DNA of 64,000 bases. Origin: Polyangiaceae bacterium (GTDB lineage: Bacteria > Myxococcota_A > Polyangia > Polyangiales > Polyangiaceae). The notes beneath the pieces were generated by a model. It was given only the letters and a program-made list of their open reading frames with translations, was not told the DNA's origin and ran no database searches. A program made the translations under genes and the position numbers. Positions within the stretch are counted from its first letter, which is position 1, and each line of letters opens with the position of its first letter. Where the stretch lies: assembly GCA_015075635.1 (NCBI GenBank), contig JABTUA010000001.1, positions 1,736,001 through 1,800,000 on the forward strand, read 5' to 3'. Positions 9,353 through 18,153 of the stretch are shown here, piece after piece.

Positions 9353-11491
9353 ATGGACGCCGTCTGGCAGCGCGCGCTCGAAGGACAGCCCAGCGCCGTG
9401 ATCGGCGCGATGCCAATCGAGCCCGCGCACGCCCCGCCGTTCCTGGTCGTCCGTATCGACTGCAAGGCGCACCCAGCGCCCCTGGGGGCGCTGTCGGAGC
9501 TCCGAGAGCGCGCGGAGCAGCTGGCCGAGTCGAGCTCGTCGCCGATGCTCGACCAGGCCGCGCATCGGGTCTGGACCGGCCTGCGCCGGCGCCTGCTCGG
9601 CGACGTCCCGGAGCGCGATCCGAGCGCGCTGATCGTCGATGCGCTGAATCGCCTGCGGGCCGAGGACACCCGGGCACTATCGGTGGTCTTCGAGCGGGCA
9701 GAGTCGATGGACTCGGCGTCGCTCCGCGCGCTGGGGCACGTGCTGGAGCGCCCGGGTGTGCTGCAGACGGGCGTCGTGTTCCATTTCCGGCGGCGCCCGG
9801 CGGAGGCGGCCGCCCAAGAGCTGCTGTCGATGTTGGAGCGGACCTACGGGGCCGAAGCCGTGGTGGTCGGGGCCGAGATCCCCGAGTCCGCGCGGCGCGC
9901 GCCGGCGCAGGTGGAGCTGCCGGCCGACGTGCGTCGAGTGCTGCGCGCGGCGGCGTTGATCGGGCCGAGCTTCGAGACCTCGCTGGTCGCCGCGCTGATT
10001 GGGCAGTCCGAGCTCGACGTGCTGTACGCGCTGCAGAGCGCCAAGGATCTCGGCGTCCCGCTCACGGACGAAGGCGGCGGACGCATGCAGATGCCGGAAG
10101 CGGTGGCCGAGGCCGAGCGCCACGAGCTCTTGCCGTCGCTCTCCAGCGCCTGGCACAAGCGTTTGGCGCGTCTCTTGGCGGAGCGGGTCCGGCCGAAGCG
10201 CGTGGAGGGGCCGCCGTCGCGTAGCGAGGAGCCGCGCTCGATCCCGCCTGCTGCGACGCTGCCGCCTCCTTCCATGCCGCGGCCGTCCGCGCCACCCCCG
10301 ACCATCGGCGGCGGCGCCCCCAAGCGCGCGCAGCCGGGCCGCGCGGCGCGCCACGCCGAAGCCGCCGGGGACGTCGACCTCGCGGTGGAGCAGTACGTGG
10401 CTGCCGCGCACCGCAGCGCCGAGGGCGGCGCACACCAAGAGGCCGCCGCGCTCGCGAAGCGGGCGCTCGAGCTGCTGGGAAAGACCAGCGTCAGCTCGAA
10501 GCGGCGGCTGCTCCGGATCATGGCGCTGCTCGCGCTCGCCCGCGTCAAGTGGCGCGCGCGGGTCGAGGGCGAGCCGAGCGGCCTGTCGGATGCACTGGAG
10601 CTGCTCGGGGAGTGTTCCGCCCGCCTCCTACCGACCGATCCGGTCGAGCTCCGAGCGGAGGTCGCAGCGCTCTCGGCCGCCGTTCACTACGACATGGGCG
10701 ACGCGCGTTCGCTGGAGAAGGCTCTGTCGGAGCTGGGTGAGGCCAGCCACGCCTTGCTCGAGGCGGGCAAGCCGCTCGACGCCGCGCGCCTCCTGAACGA
10801 CGAGGCCGCGGTATGGGTCCGGGCTGGCGATCCCGTGCGCGCTCACCACCTGCTGAAGAAGTCTCGGGAGATCTTCGCCGAACGCGCGCGTGACGATCTG
10901 ACCGCGCGCTTCGAGATGGCGGAGACGGATCACCTGCTCGGCCGGTTGGTCCTGCACGCGCCGCCGCGACCCGGGCACGAGCGCGACGCGCTCGAGGTCG
11001 GTATCGAGCACGCCGCCCGCGCGGAGTCCGTGTTCCGCGAGCTGGACAGGCAGCTCGAGCTGGGCCGGCTATGGGAGACGTTGGGCCGGTTGGAGATGGC
11101 CGCCGGACGCCCGCGCGAGGCCATCGATCACCTGCTCGCCGCGGCGGAAATCCAGCAGCGCATTCGCGACGTGATCGGCCTGGCCCGCACCAGCGCGGCG
11201 CTGGCGGACATCGCTCGGGAGAGCGGCGATCACGAGCGAGCGATCGGGCTTCTCGGCGGGTCCATCGACTTGAACCTGGACAAGGGCTCGCCCCTCGGTT
11301 TGGCCTTCAATCGCCGCGCGCTCGAGACGCTGTTTCGACAGCTCTCGAGCTCGGAGCGGCGCGACCTCCACGACGGCCTCTCCGTCGCGGCACGACGCCT
11401 GGAAGCTGCCGAGGCCGCGCTGGGGCGCGTCGAGCTGCCGGAGGAAGCGCTCGGCATGCGTCACAGCCAGCGGCCCCGCGGTCAATCGTGA
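9353..11491 (+). CDS. STAND/AAA-like protein lacking a P-loop, with TPR repeats
   Basis: A 712-residue cytosolic protein. Residues 25-290 follow the layout of AAA_16/STAND ATPase domains of LuxR- and PknK-like regulators: a strand after the usual P-loop position (PFLVVRIDC), a Walker-B-like strand (ALSVVFERAESMDSASL), a sensor-like VVFHFRRRP, and a winged-helix-like segment beginning PADVRRVLRAAALIGPSF. No GxxxxGK[ST] is present, so nucleotide binding is probably lost. A Pro-rich linker (about 285-325) leads to TPR-like helical pairs from 335 to 690, including ALAKRALELLG and ALADIARESGDHERAIGLLGG. It is probably a scaffold or regulator. It shares a GTGA overlap with the downstream pseudouridine synthase. 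Confidence 0.75.
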   Translation: MDAVWQRALEGQPSAVIGAMPIEPAHAPPFLVVRIDCKAHPAPLGALSELRERAEQLAESSSSPMLDQAAHRVWTGLRRRLLGDVPERDPSALIVDALNRLRAEDTRALSVVFERAESMDSASLRALGHVLERPGVLQTGVVFHFRRRPAEAAAQELLSMLERTYGAEAVVVGAEIPESARRAPAQVELPADVRRVLRAAALIGPSFETSLVAALIGQSELDVLYALQSAKDLGVPLTDEGGGRMQMPEAVAEAERHELLPSLSSAWHKRLARLLAERVRPKRVEGPPSRSEEPRSIPPAATLPPPSMPRPSAPPPTIGGGAPKRAQPGRAARHAEAAGDVDLAVEQYVAAAHRSAEGGAHQEAAALAKRALELLGKTSVSSKRRLLRIMALLALARVKWRARVEGEPSGLSDALELLGECSARLLPTDPVELRAEVAALSAAVHYDMGDARSLEKALSELGEASHALLEAGKPLDAARLLNDEAAVWVRAGDPVRAHHLLKKSREIFAERARDDLTARFEMAETDHLLGRLVLHAPPRPGHERDALEVGIEHAARAESVFRELDRQLELGRLWETLGRLEMAAGRPREAIDHLLAAAEIQQRIRDVIGLARTSAALADIARESGDHERAIGLLGGSIDLNLDKGSPLGLAFNRRALETLFRQLSSSERRDLHDGLSVAARRLEAAEAALGRVELPEEALGMRHSQRPRGQS

Positions 11492-12162
11492 TCCCGATCT
11501 TGTATCGCGACGCCTCGCTCTTGGTCGTCGACAAGCCAGCGGGCCTGCTCACCCACAGGAGCGAGCTCGCGCCGGACTCGGACGTGGCGATGACGCGGGC
11601 GCGCGACACCATCGGCGCCAAGGTCTGGCCGCTGCACCGCCTAGACCGCGGCACCAGCGGCGCGCTGGCCTTCGGCCTGTCGGAGCAAGCGGCGCGCGCG
11701 TGGCAGCTCGATCTGGAGAGCGGCGCGGTGCGAAAGGTGTACCTCGCGCTGGTACGTGGCGTCGCTCCCGAAGAGCTGGTGCTGGACTACCCGGTGCCAC
11801 GCGCCGAAGGCGGCGAGCGCGTTCCCGCGCTGACGCGCTTCCGGCGGCTCTGGGCGGGGGACCACTGCTCGCTCGTCGAGGCGCGGCCGGTGACCGGACG
11901 CTTCCACCAGATCCGGCGCCATCTCTCCCACATCAGGCACCCCATCGCAGGGGACGCGAACTACGGCACCGGCTGGTTCAATCGGAAGATCCGCGGCGAG
12001 ACCCCGCTCGGCCGCCTGGGGCTCCACGCGCTGTCGCTCGAGGTCAGGCGCCCGGCGGGCGCGCTCACGGTGAGCGCTCCGCTGCCCGACGATCTGCGCG
12101 GCGCGCTGGCGTGCCTTGGAGCCCCCGCCGAGCTCTTCGATGCTCTAACATGCCCTGCATGA
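11488..12162 (+). CDS. RluA-family pseudouridine synthase (TruC-like)
   Basis: Isomerises uridine to pseudouridine in tRNA or rRNA. At 224 residues it has no S4 domain, so it is closer to the short TruC/RluA group than to RluC or RluD. Motifs: LLVVDKPAGLLTH (residues 9-21), catalytic-Asp motif HRLDRGTSG near 46-54, KVYLALVRG near 77, and VTGRFHQIRRHL near 128. The GTG start overlaps the previous stop. Its TGA overlaps the ATG of the next lipoprotein gene (ATGA), so three unlike genes appear translationally coupled. The target nucleotide cannot be assigned. Confidence 0.92.
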   Translation: MIPILYRDASLLVVDKPAGLLTHRSELAPDSDVAMTRARDTIGAKVWPLHRLDRGTSGALAFGLSEQAARAWQLDLESGAVRKVYLALVRGVAPEELVLDYPVPRAEGGERVPALTRFRRLWAGDHCSLVEARPVTGRFHQIRRHLSHIRHPIAGDANYGTGWFNRKIRGETPLGRLGLHALSLEVRRPAGALTVSAPLPDDLRGALACLGAPAELFDALTCPA

Positions 12163-13589
12163 CGAGCGGGCGGTGGCTGGGCCTCGGAGTGGTGCTCGCG
12201 TTCGCGAGCGTGGGAGTCGCGTGCGGTGACGACGATGGCGGCGGCGGATCCGCCGGCACCGGCGGGAGCTCCGGCGGCGGAGCCGGCGGCGGCGGGGGGA
12301 GCGGCGCGAGCGGGGCGCGGCGGGCGGTGGCGGCGGCGCGACCGGCGGCGGCGCGGGCGTCGGGCGGCGGCGGTAGCTCCGGCGGTGGCGGTAGCTCCGG
12401 CGGCGGCGGGAGCGGCGGCGCGGGCACCGGCGGAGCCGGCAGCTGCTTGGCCGGAGACTTCCTCGCCTCGCTCGGCAAGTCGAAGACGCTCGTCGGCGCG
12501 TCGATGGCCGACGACATCGCGAAGGCCGCACCCTTCGACGTGCGTTACCTATACCTCTCCGGTGGCATCGCCGACGGTGCGGGTCCCTGCGCCAAGTGCG
12601 ACACGGGATGCACCGCCGCGGGCACGAGCTGCGCCAACTCGGGACCTGGCTGCGCGTGGTGGGGCTGCTGGCAATACGACAAGGACCCTCCCGGAGCCTA
12701 TGCGCGGAACTTCGTGCAGAAGGCCAAGGCGGACGGCCAGATCCCGATGCTGACCTACTACATGCTCCTGCAAGCGAGCGGGGTAGCCGAGGGCGCCGCC
12801 GAGGTCACCAAAGCGAACGACGCGACGTTCATGGCGCGCTACTACGCGGACTGGCGCTTCGTGGTGCAACAGGTCGGAAGCGACGTGGCCTTCCTGCACC
12901 TGGAGCCCGACTTCTGGGGCTACGCCCAGCAGGTCAACGACGATCCCGCCAAGATCCCCGCCGCCGTCGCCAGCGCGAACGCCACCGACTGCGGCTCGCT
13001 CCCGAACACCATTGCCGGCATGGGCCAGTGCCTGATCGCGATGAGCAAGAAGTACGCGCCGAACGCCAAGGTGAGCCTGCACGGCTCGGGCTGGGCGACG
13101 AAGTTCGACGTGCTGTTGAACAAGGATCCGACCTTCGACGTCGCCGGCCACGCCGACAAGCTGGGGAAGTTCCTGGCGGCGGCCGGCCCGAACGCCGACT
13201 TCGTCGTGATCGACGCGGCCGATCGCGACGCGGCCTGGTACGAGTCGCAGGGGCAGAACCGCTGGTGGGACGCCACCAACGCCACGCTGCCGAACTTCAC
13301 CCAGGCGTTCGCCTGGGCCAAGGCGCTGGGGGAGAGCGCCAAGAAGCCGGTGTTCTGGTGGCAGCTCCCGGTGGGGAACATGAGCCTGCCGAACCAGAAC
13401 GAGAAGTGGAAGGACAACCGGGTCGACTACTTCCTGACGCACATGAACGAGGTCGCAGCGGCCCACGGTGTCGGCGCCGCGTTTGGCTCCGGCATGGGTG
13501 GGCAGACCAACCCCAGCACCGACGGGGGCAACCTCGTGAACAAGGTGAAGGCCTACGCCAGCGGCGGCGGACAGGCGGCTTGTCCGTAG
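12159..13589 (+). CDS. Secreted lipoprotein with Gly-rich linker and hydrolase-like domain
   Basis: About 476 residues. A signal peptide with lipobox GVAC (Cys near 22) is followed by an Asp stretch, an 80-residue Gly/Ser/Ala linker and a globular domain (about 105-476). The domain is rich in Trp, Tyr and Asp and alternates strand-like segments (VRYLYLSGGI, IPMLTYYMLLQ, VAFLHLEPDFWG, ADFVVIDAADRD, KPVFWWQLPVGN) in a pattern that suggests a TIM-barrel glycosidase-like fold; the acidic HLEPDFWG is a candidate active-site strand. Six cysteines near 145-175 (CAKCDTGC, CAWWGC) probably form disulfides. No family is assigned with certainty. The ATG at 12159 overlaps the previous stop; another ATG lies nine bases upstream. 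Part of the linker looks frame-shifted (see findings). Confidence 0.78.
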   Translation: MTSGRWLGLGVVLAFASVGVACGDDDGGGGSAGTGGSSGGGAGGGGGSGASGARRAVAAARPAAARASGGGGSSGGGGSSGGGGSGGAGTGGAGSCLAGDFLASLGKSKTLVGASMADDIAKAAPFDVRYLYLSGGIADGAGPCAKCDTGCTAAGTSCANSGPGCAWWGCWQYDKDPPGAYARNFVQKAKADGQIPMLTYYMLLQASGVAEGAAEVTKANDATFMARYYADWRFVVQQVGSDVAFLHLEPDFWGYAQQVNDDPAKIPAAVASANATDCGSLPNTIAGMGQCLIAMSKKYAPNAKVSLHGSGWATKFDVLLNKDPTFDVAGHADKLGKFLAAAGPNADFVVIDAADRDAAWYESQGQNRWWDATNATLPNFTQAFAWAKALGESAKKPVFWWQLPVGNMSLPNQNEKWKDNRVDYFLTHMNEVAAAHGVGAAFGSGMGGQTNPSTDGGNLVNKVKAYASGGGQAACP

Positions 13590-13590
13590 C

Positions 13591-14418
13591 TCAGGGGCAG
13601 TCCCAGCGCATCGCGCTCGCCGAGCTGTTCCAGCGACAACGGCAGAACCCGTTGCCGTAGGCGCAGACTGCGCTCTGACTGTTGCAGCTCGTCTCGTCGC
13701 CTGGCTTGGTCGTCGGGCAGGTCAGGCAGCTCCAGCTCGGGCTCATGTAGTCGCAGCCGCACGCGGTGCTGCCGTAGTTGCAAGCCCAGCCGGTCGTGCA
13801 GCTTCCGCTCGAAGGGGCGCTGGTCGGGCACGCGTTGCAGTGCCATGTGCCGCCCCAGCAAGCGCACTGGTTGCCCCCGTACAGGCAGCCCACCGCGACC
13901 GCGCTGCACCCGGAGCCGCTCGTAGGCTGCGCGGTCGGGCACGGCGACGCAGAAGTTCCGCCGCTGCCACCGGTCGCGCCGCCGCCGCCACCGGTGGCGC
14001 CGCCGCTGCCACCGGTCGCGCCGCCGCTGCCGCCCGAGCCTCCCGTCGCGGCCGAGCCGCCACTGCCGCCTGAGCCTCCGGTCGCGGCCGAGCCGCCGCT
14101 GCCCGATGCGCCGCCGGTCGCGGCCGAGCCGCCGCTGCCCGATGCGCCGCCCGTCGCTGCGCTGCCGCCCGAGCCCGCCGCGCCGCCGGCGCCGCCGGTC
14201 GCACCGCCCGCGCCGCCGGTTGGGCTGCCGCCGCCGCCCGTGCTTCCCCCGCTGGTCCAGCCGGCGGCGCCGCCCGCAGCGGTTCCGCCGCCGCTGCTCC
14301 CCGCGGAGCCGCCGGTCGAGAGCCCGCCCTCCTCCTCGACGCCGCAGGCGCCGAGCGCTGCGACGGAGACGACTCCGAGCGCCAGCCAGGCGAGAGCACC
14401 GCGCATGCGTCGGAGCAT
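13591..14418 (-). CDS. Cys-rich lipoprotein with three C-terminal repeats
   Basis: A 275-residue predicted lipoprotein: signal peptide with lipobox ALGAC (Cys near 25), a Gly/Ser/Ala/Thr linker to about residue 155 built from GGSAATGG-like units, then three tandem Cys-rich modules to the C-terminus. Each module reads roughly CPT-x8-C-x5-C-x-YG-x3-C-x-C-x7-W-x-C, so each probably closes on its own disulfides. The pattern suggests a surface-displayed binding module, but I do not recognise a named family. Its stop is one base from the stop of the convergent lipoprotein gene. The shared Gly-linker style links it to the other lipoproteins of the window. Confidence 0.82.
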   Translation of the reverse strand: MLRRMRGALAWLALGVVSVAALGACGVEEEGGLSTGGSAGSSGGGTAAGGAAGWTSGGSTGGGGSPTGGAGGATGGAGGAAGSGGSAATGGASGSGGSAATGGASGSGGSAATGGSGGSGGSAATGGSGGSGGATGGSGGATGGGGGATGGSGGTSASPCPTAQPTSGSGCSAVAVGCLYGGNQCACWGGTWHCNACPTSAPSSGSCTTGWACNYGSTACGCDYMSPSWSCLTCPTTKPGDETSCNSQSAVCAYGNGFCRCRWNSSASAMRWDCP

Positions 14419-14445
14419 ATCAGGAGTCGGCGCCGCGCGCTCGCG

Positions 14446-15288
14446 TCAGGGGCTCGGCGCGTCGGCGCAGCAACGGAAGCCGGTCTCGGGTCCGTGATAC
14501 CAGGCGTCGTGCTTGGTCTGCGCCGCGCGACAGTGATTCCTGCTCGGCTGCCAGTAGGCGCCCTTCATCGCGGGCACCGTCGGCCCCGGGCCGTCGCGGG
14601 CCACCATCTCTTCCAGGTTGCCGCTCATGTCGCGCACGCCGAAGGGGCTCAGGCAGCGCGGGTGTGAGCCTGGCGGCGCGCGATGGTCGCGCAGCTTGCC
14701 CTCGGCATCCACTAGATCCCTGCGGTCGGCGTTGCAGGCGCTCTCATCCCGAGACAGACCGTACGGGTAGGGCAGCATCTCTTCCCCTTCGCAGGCGAAG
14801 TTCCACTCGCTCTCACGGCAGACGCGCTTGCCCTCGCTCGCACAGGTCTTCTCGGCGATGCGCAGGCTGGCGTGGTTCTGCGGCAAGCTCTCGCCGTTGG
14901 CAACGTGCTCGTCGCGATCGATGCAGAAGCGCATGCTCCGCCGCTCCGCCGAGAGGCAGCGGCTCGGCGCGTACTCCGCGCAACGGAAGCCGCCGAAGCG
15001 CCCCTCCTTGGCGTCGAGGTAGCGAAGGCACTTCTGTTCTACCTTGGGACAGTAGCTGCCTTCGACCAGGAGCATCCCGCTCGGACATGACTCGGGCCCC
15101 AAGGGCGCGGGCGCCTCGAGCGCGCGGCTCAGCACGCCGGTCGAGCCCGGGCTAGGTGCGGGCTCGGGGGGCGCCTGTGGCGCGGGAGCCTTCGGCGGCG
15201 CCGCGCCGAGCTCGGCGCTGGCCAGGGCGAGGCCGAGGAGAGAGACCGGCGCGGACCAGGGCAGCAAGGTCCGGACGAGCGCCAGCAT
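14446..15288 (-). CDS. Exported formylglycine-generating-enzyme-like (FGE-sulfatase domain) protein
   Basis: A 280-residue protein with a hydrophobic signal (LLGLALASAEL), a Pro/Ala-rich spacer to about 65, then a SUMF1/FGE-sulfatase domain. Supporting motifs are MLLVEGSYCP, RFCIDRDEHVA, GKRVCRESEWNFACEG, PYGLSRDESACNADRRD, FGVRDMSGNLEEMV, GAYWQPSRNHCRAA and the C-terminal GPETGFRCC. True FGE enzymes install formylglycine on sulfatases, but in myxobacteria many exported paralogues are of unknown role and probably bind or modify other partners; no sulfatase gene is nearby. This intact copy is the in-window reference for the two broken relatives at 51 kb and 60 kb. Confidence 0.87.
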   Translation of the reverse strand: MLALVRTLLPWSAPVSLLGLALASAELGAAPPKAPAPQAPPEPAPSPGSTGVLSRALEAPAPLGPESCPSGMLLVEGSYCPKVEQKCLRYLDAKEGRFGGFRCAEYAPSRCLSAERRSMRFCIDRDEHVANGESLPQNHASLRIAEKTCASEGKRVCRESEWNFACEGEEMLPYPYGLSRDESACNADRRDLVDAEGKLRDHRAPPGSHPRCLSPFGVRDMSGNLEEMVARDGPGPTVPAMKGAYWQPSRNHCRAAQTKHDAWYHGPETGFRCCADAPSP

Positions 15289-15428
15289 CGAGCCATTATC
15301 TCTTCAAAGATCGTTCCAGGCGAGAGCGTCGCTGCAAGTGTGCGAAACCACGGCCGCCGCTCCTCGAGCCGAGACAGTTCGTCAGCAGTGCGTGCGGCCA
15401 ATTGTCATCATGCCGCGGGCGCCCGGAC

Positions 15429-16757
15429 TCAGCCCGGGCGCACCGGCGGCGGGATGGGCGTGGACTCCGGCGGGGAGTAGCCGGGCAGAAACTGGATCGG
15501 TGCCGGTTCGTCGCGCACCAGGTACTCGAAGCGCGCCCGGAAGTCGTCGAGGGACATGTGGGCGGTGGCCGCGAGCTTCGCGAGCTCGTGGGCGTCCCGG
15601 AAGTCGTCGCGCCTCAGGCGCAGCATGTAGCGATGGGCGATGCGGTAGTGCTCGGTGGTGGTGTCCACCATGCGCACCCGCATGCGCTGGGTCTCCGGGT
15701 CGATCATCTTGTCGAGCCGGAGCGGCTTGAAGACGCCGTGGTGGATGGTGATCAAGGCGTCCGTGCCGCCTTCGAGCAGGTACTCCGCCGCGCAGTGCCC
15801 CAGATCACGCGTGTACTCCATGTCGAAGGGGATGGGGTCGGTGCAGCGCAGCTCGTAGCCGATGTTCTTGGCGACGATGGTGGTCTTGATGCCGTGCTCC
15901 TTGAGCCGGGCTTGCACCCTGGCCTTGAGGATCTCCCCGAAGCTGATCTCCGCGATGCGCAGGTGATCGTGGGCGTCGCGCTCGACGTCGGTGATGCCCT
16001 TCAGATCCTCCGCCGAGAGCTTTTCGACGAGGCCCTCGGCGATCACCGCCGTGCCGTCGCTGCGGCCGTACGACAGGCGCTTGATGATGGCGCCGGCCAG
16101 CGTGTCCACGATGTGGTCGATGCGCAGCTCGGGTGCCTTGAACTCCTCCGGGATCAAGGTGAGCGTCGCCCCCGCGGCCTTGCCGATGCCGAGCGCCAGG
16201 TGCCCGGCCTTCCGCCCCATGGTCACGATGAAGTACCAGCGGCTGGTGGTGTAGGCGTCGACCTGAAGGTCCTTGACGATGCCCACGCCGACGTGACGCG
16301 CGGTCTGGAAGCCGAAGGTCGGGATGTTCTCCGGCAAGTCCAGGTCGTTGTCGATGGTCTTGGGGACGTGGGCCACGCGGATACGGCCCTGGGCCTGCTG
16401 GCTCAGGCGCAGCGCCGCGTAGGCGGTGTCGTCGCCGCCGATGGTGATCAGGCGGTCGACGTTCATGCGAAGCAGCGAGATGACCGTGTTCTCGAGGTCC
16501 TTTTCGTCCTTGGTGGGGTTGGTGCGCGAGATGCCGATGATGCTGCCGCCCCGAAAGTGGATGCGGCTGACGTTCTCCACGGTCAGCGGCATCACATGGT
16601 CGATGTCGCCCTTCATGACCCACTGGAAGCCGTCGCGGATCCCCAGCACCGGGACCCCCGCCAGGCGCGCCCGGATGGTGGCCGCACCGATCACGCTGTT
16701 GATGCCGGGCGCCGGGCCGCCGCCGACGCAGATCGCCATTGCATAGGGTTGAGTCAC
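15429..16757 (-). CDS. pfp: 6-phosphofructokinase, pyrophosphate-dependent type
   Basis: Phosphorylates fructose 6-phosphate in glycolysis, or works in reverse with phosphate. About 442 residues, longer than the 320-residue ATP-PFK. Motifs: GGGPAPGIN (12-20), GGSIIGISRTNP (70-81), GGDDT (107-111), PKTIDND (132-138), MGRKAGHLAL (about 164-173). Aspartate after GGD in place of Gly, and Lys in PKTIDND in place of Gly, are the established markers of pyrophosphate use. Start is GTG at 16757; an internal ATG at 16739 would remove only six residues. The 135-base gap to the divergent nuclease gene contains both promoters. A PPi enzyme makes this glycolytic step reversible. Confidence 0.9.
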   Translation of the reverse strand: MTQPYAMAICVGGGPAPGINSVIGAATIRARLAGVPVLGIRDGFQWVMKGDIDHVMPLTVENVSRIHFRGGSIIGISRTNPTKDEKDLENTVISLLRMNVDRLITIGGDDTAYAALRLSQQAQGRIRVAHVPKTIDNDLDLPENIPTFGFQTARHVGVGIVKDLQVDAYTTSRWYFIVTMGRKAGHLALGIGKAAGATLTLIPEEFKAPELRIDHIVDTLAGAIIKRLSYGRSDGTAVIAEGLVEKLSAEDLKGITDVERDAHDHLRIAEISFGEILKARVQARLKEHGIKTTIVAKNIGYELRCTDPIPFDMEYTRDLGHCAAEYLLEGGTDALITIHHGVFKPLRLDKMIDPETQRMRVRMVDTTTEHYRIAHRYMLRLRRDDFRDAHELAKLAATAHMSLDDFRARFEYLVRDEPAPIQFLPGYSPPESTPIPPPVRPG

Positions 16758-16893
16758 GGAGCGGAACTTAGCGCAGGCGCTCGACGAGCGAAACGCGGCG
16801 TCCCGCCGCACAATTTTCGCCGCTGTGACAGACTGCGTCCGACCCCGCGCAGCGCCGGGCGCCGAGCGTGGTAGAAGCCTCCGGGGATACAGG

Positions 16894-18153
16894 ATGAAGA
16901 TCGTCCACGCCGCCGATCTGCACCTCGACAGCCCGCTCACCGGGCTCGAGCGCTACGACGGCGCCCCGGTGCACCGCATCCGCGGCGCCACCCGCGCGGC
17001 GTTCGTGAACTTGGTCAGCATGGCGCTGGAAGAGCAAGCGTCGCTCGTGCTTCTCGCGGGCGACGTCTACGACGGCGACTGGAAGGACTACTCGACGGCG
17101 CTGTTCTTCCGCCGGGAGCTCGGCCGCTTGGCCAGCGCCGGCGTGCGAGTGGTGTGGCTGCGCGGCAACCACGACGCCGCCAGTCAGCTGCAGAAGCACC
17201 TGGATCTCCCGGCTGCGGTGCGCGAGCTCTCCGTCAAGCGCCCGGAGAGCGTTCCTTTCGACGACCTCGGGGTGGTGGTGCACGGCCAGGGTTTCGAGAC
17301 CCGGGCCGTGACGGCCAATCTGGTGAGCGCCTACCCAGAGCCTCTGACGGGACTGCTCAACATCGGGCTCCTGCACACCAGCGTCACCGGTCGGGAAGGC
17401 CACGAGCCCTACGCGCCGTGCACGCTCGCGGACCTGGTGAGCAAGGGCTACGACTACTGGGCCCTCGGCCACGTGCATCAGCGAGAGGTCCTGAGCGAGG
17501 ACCCTTGGGTGGTGTTCCCCGGCAACCTCCAGGGGCGACACGCCCGCGAGACGGGGCCGAAGGGCGCGACGCTCTTGGAGGTCGGCGACGGGCGCATCGT
17601 GAGCGTCGAGCATCGCCCCCTCGACGTGGTGCGCTTCGACTCGTGCGACATCGACGCGACCAGCGCGTCGAGCGTGGACGAAGTCCTCGGCAGGGTGCGC
17701 GACGCGCTCTCGCGCGCGGTGGTCGAGGCCGAGGGTCGGTTGCTCTGCGCGCGCGTGGTGATCGGCGGCGCCAGCGCCGCCCACGCGGGGCTGCGGCGCG
17801 ATCCGGCGCGTTTGCAGGCGGAGGTGCGGGCGCTCGGCAGCGAGCTCGGGGGCGACGACCTGTGGATCGAGAAGATCCGCCTCTCCACGCGGGGTCCGGT
17901 CGAGCTCGGGGACATGGCCGCCCGCGACGACGCCGTGGGGCAGGTGCTGCGAGGCATCCGACGCTTCCGCGAGACGGCCGAGGCTCGAGCGGACCTCGGC
18001 CGTGAGCTCCTGACCCTGAGCGCCAAGCTGCCCTCGCCCCTCAGGAGCGGACCGCTCGCGCTCGACTGGGAAGTCCCCGGCGGCATCGACGCGCTGCTCG
18101 CGGACGTCGAGCAGCTGCTGTTGCCACGTCTGACCGGCGAGGACGACGCATGA
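16894..18153 (+). CDS. SbcD/Mre11-like DNA repair exonuclease subunit (YhaO type)
   Basis: Metallophosphoesterase nuclease of 419 residues. Metal-site motifs in order: HAADLHLDSP (Asp 8, His 10), LAGDVYDGD, GNHDAAS, LLHTS and GHVHQRE. The C-terminal 150 residues form the capping region that binds the partner ATPase. Length and the N-terminal HLDSPL fit the YhaO branch better than classical E. coli SbcD. An ATGA overlap with the next gene shows they work as one complex, expected to process hairpins or broken DNA ends. The ATG follows an AGG-rich ribosome-binding site. Confidence 0.92.
   Translation: MKIVHAADLHLDSPLTGLERYDGAPVHRIRGATRAAFVNLVSMALEEQASLVLLAGDVYDGDWKDYSTALFFRRELGRLASAGVRVVWLRGNHDAASQLQKHLDLPAAVRELSVKRPESVPFDDLGVVVHGQGFETRAVTANLVSAYPEPLTGLLNIGLLHTSVTGREGHEPYAPCTLADLVSKGYDYWALGHVHQREVLSEDPWVVFPGNLQGRHARETGPKGATLLEVGDGRIVSVEHRPLDVVRFDSCDIDATSASSVDEVLGRVRDALSRAVVEAEGRLLCARVVIGGASAAHAGLRRDPARLQAEVRALGSELGGDDLWIEKIRLSTRGPVELGDMAARDDAVGQVLRGIRRFRETAEARADLGRELLTLSAKLPSPLRSGPLALDWEVPGGIDALLADVEQLLLPRLTGEDDA

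Noticed and set aside
15156-16874. Plus-strand 572-codon frame across the phosphofructokinase
   Set aside because: Antisense to a PFK with all active-site motifs; the product is Val/Gly/Ala/Arg-rich and has no recognisable domain.
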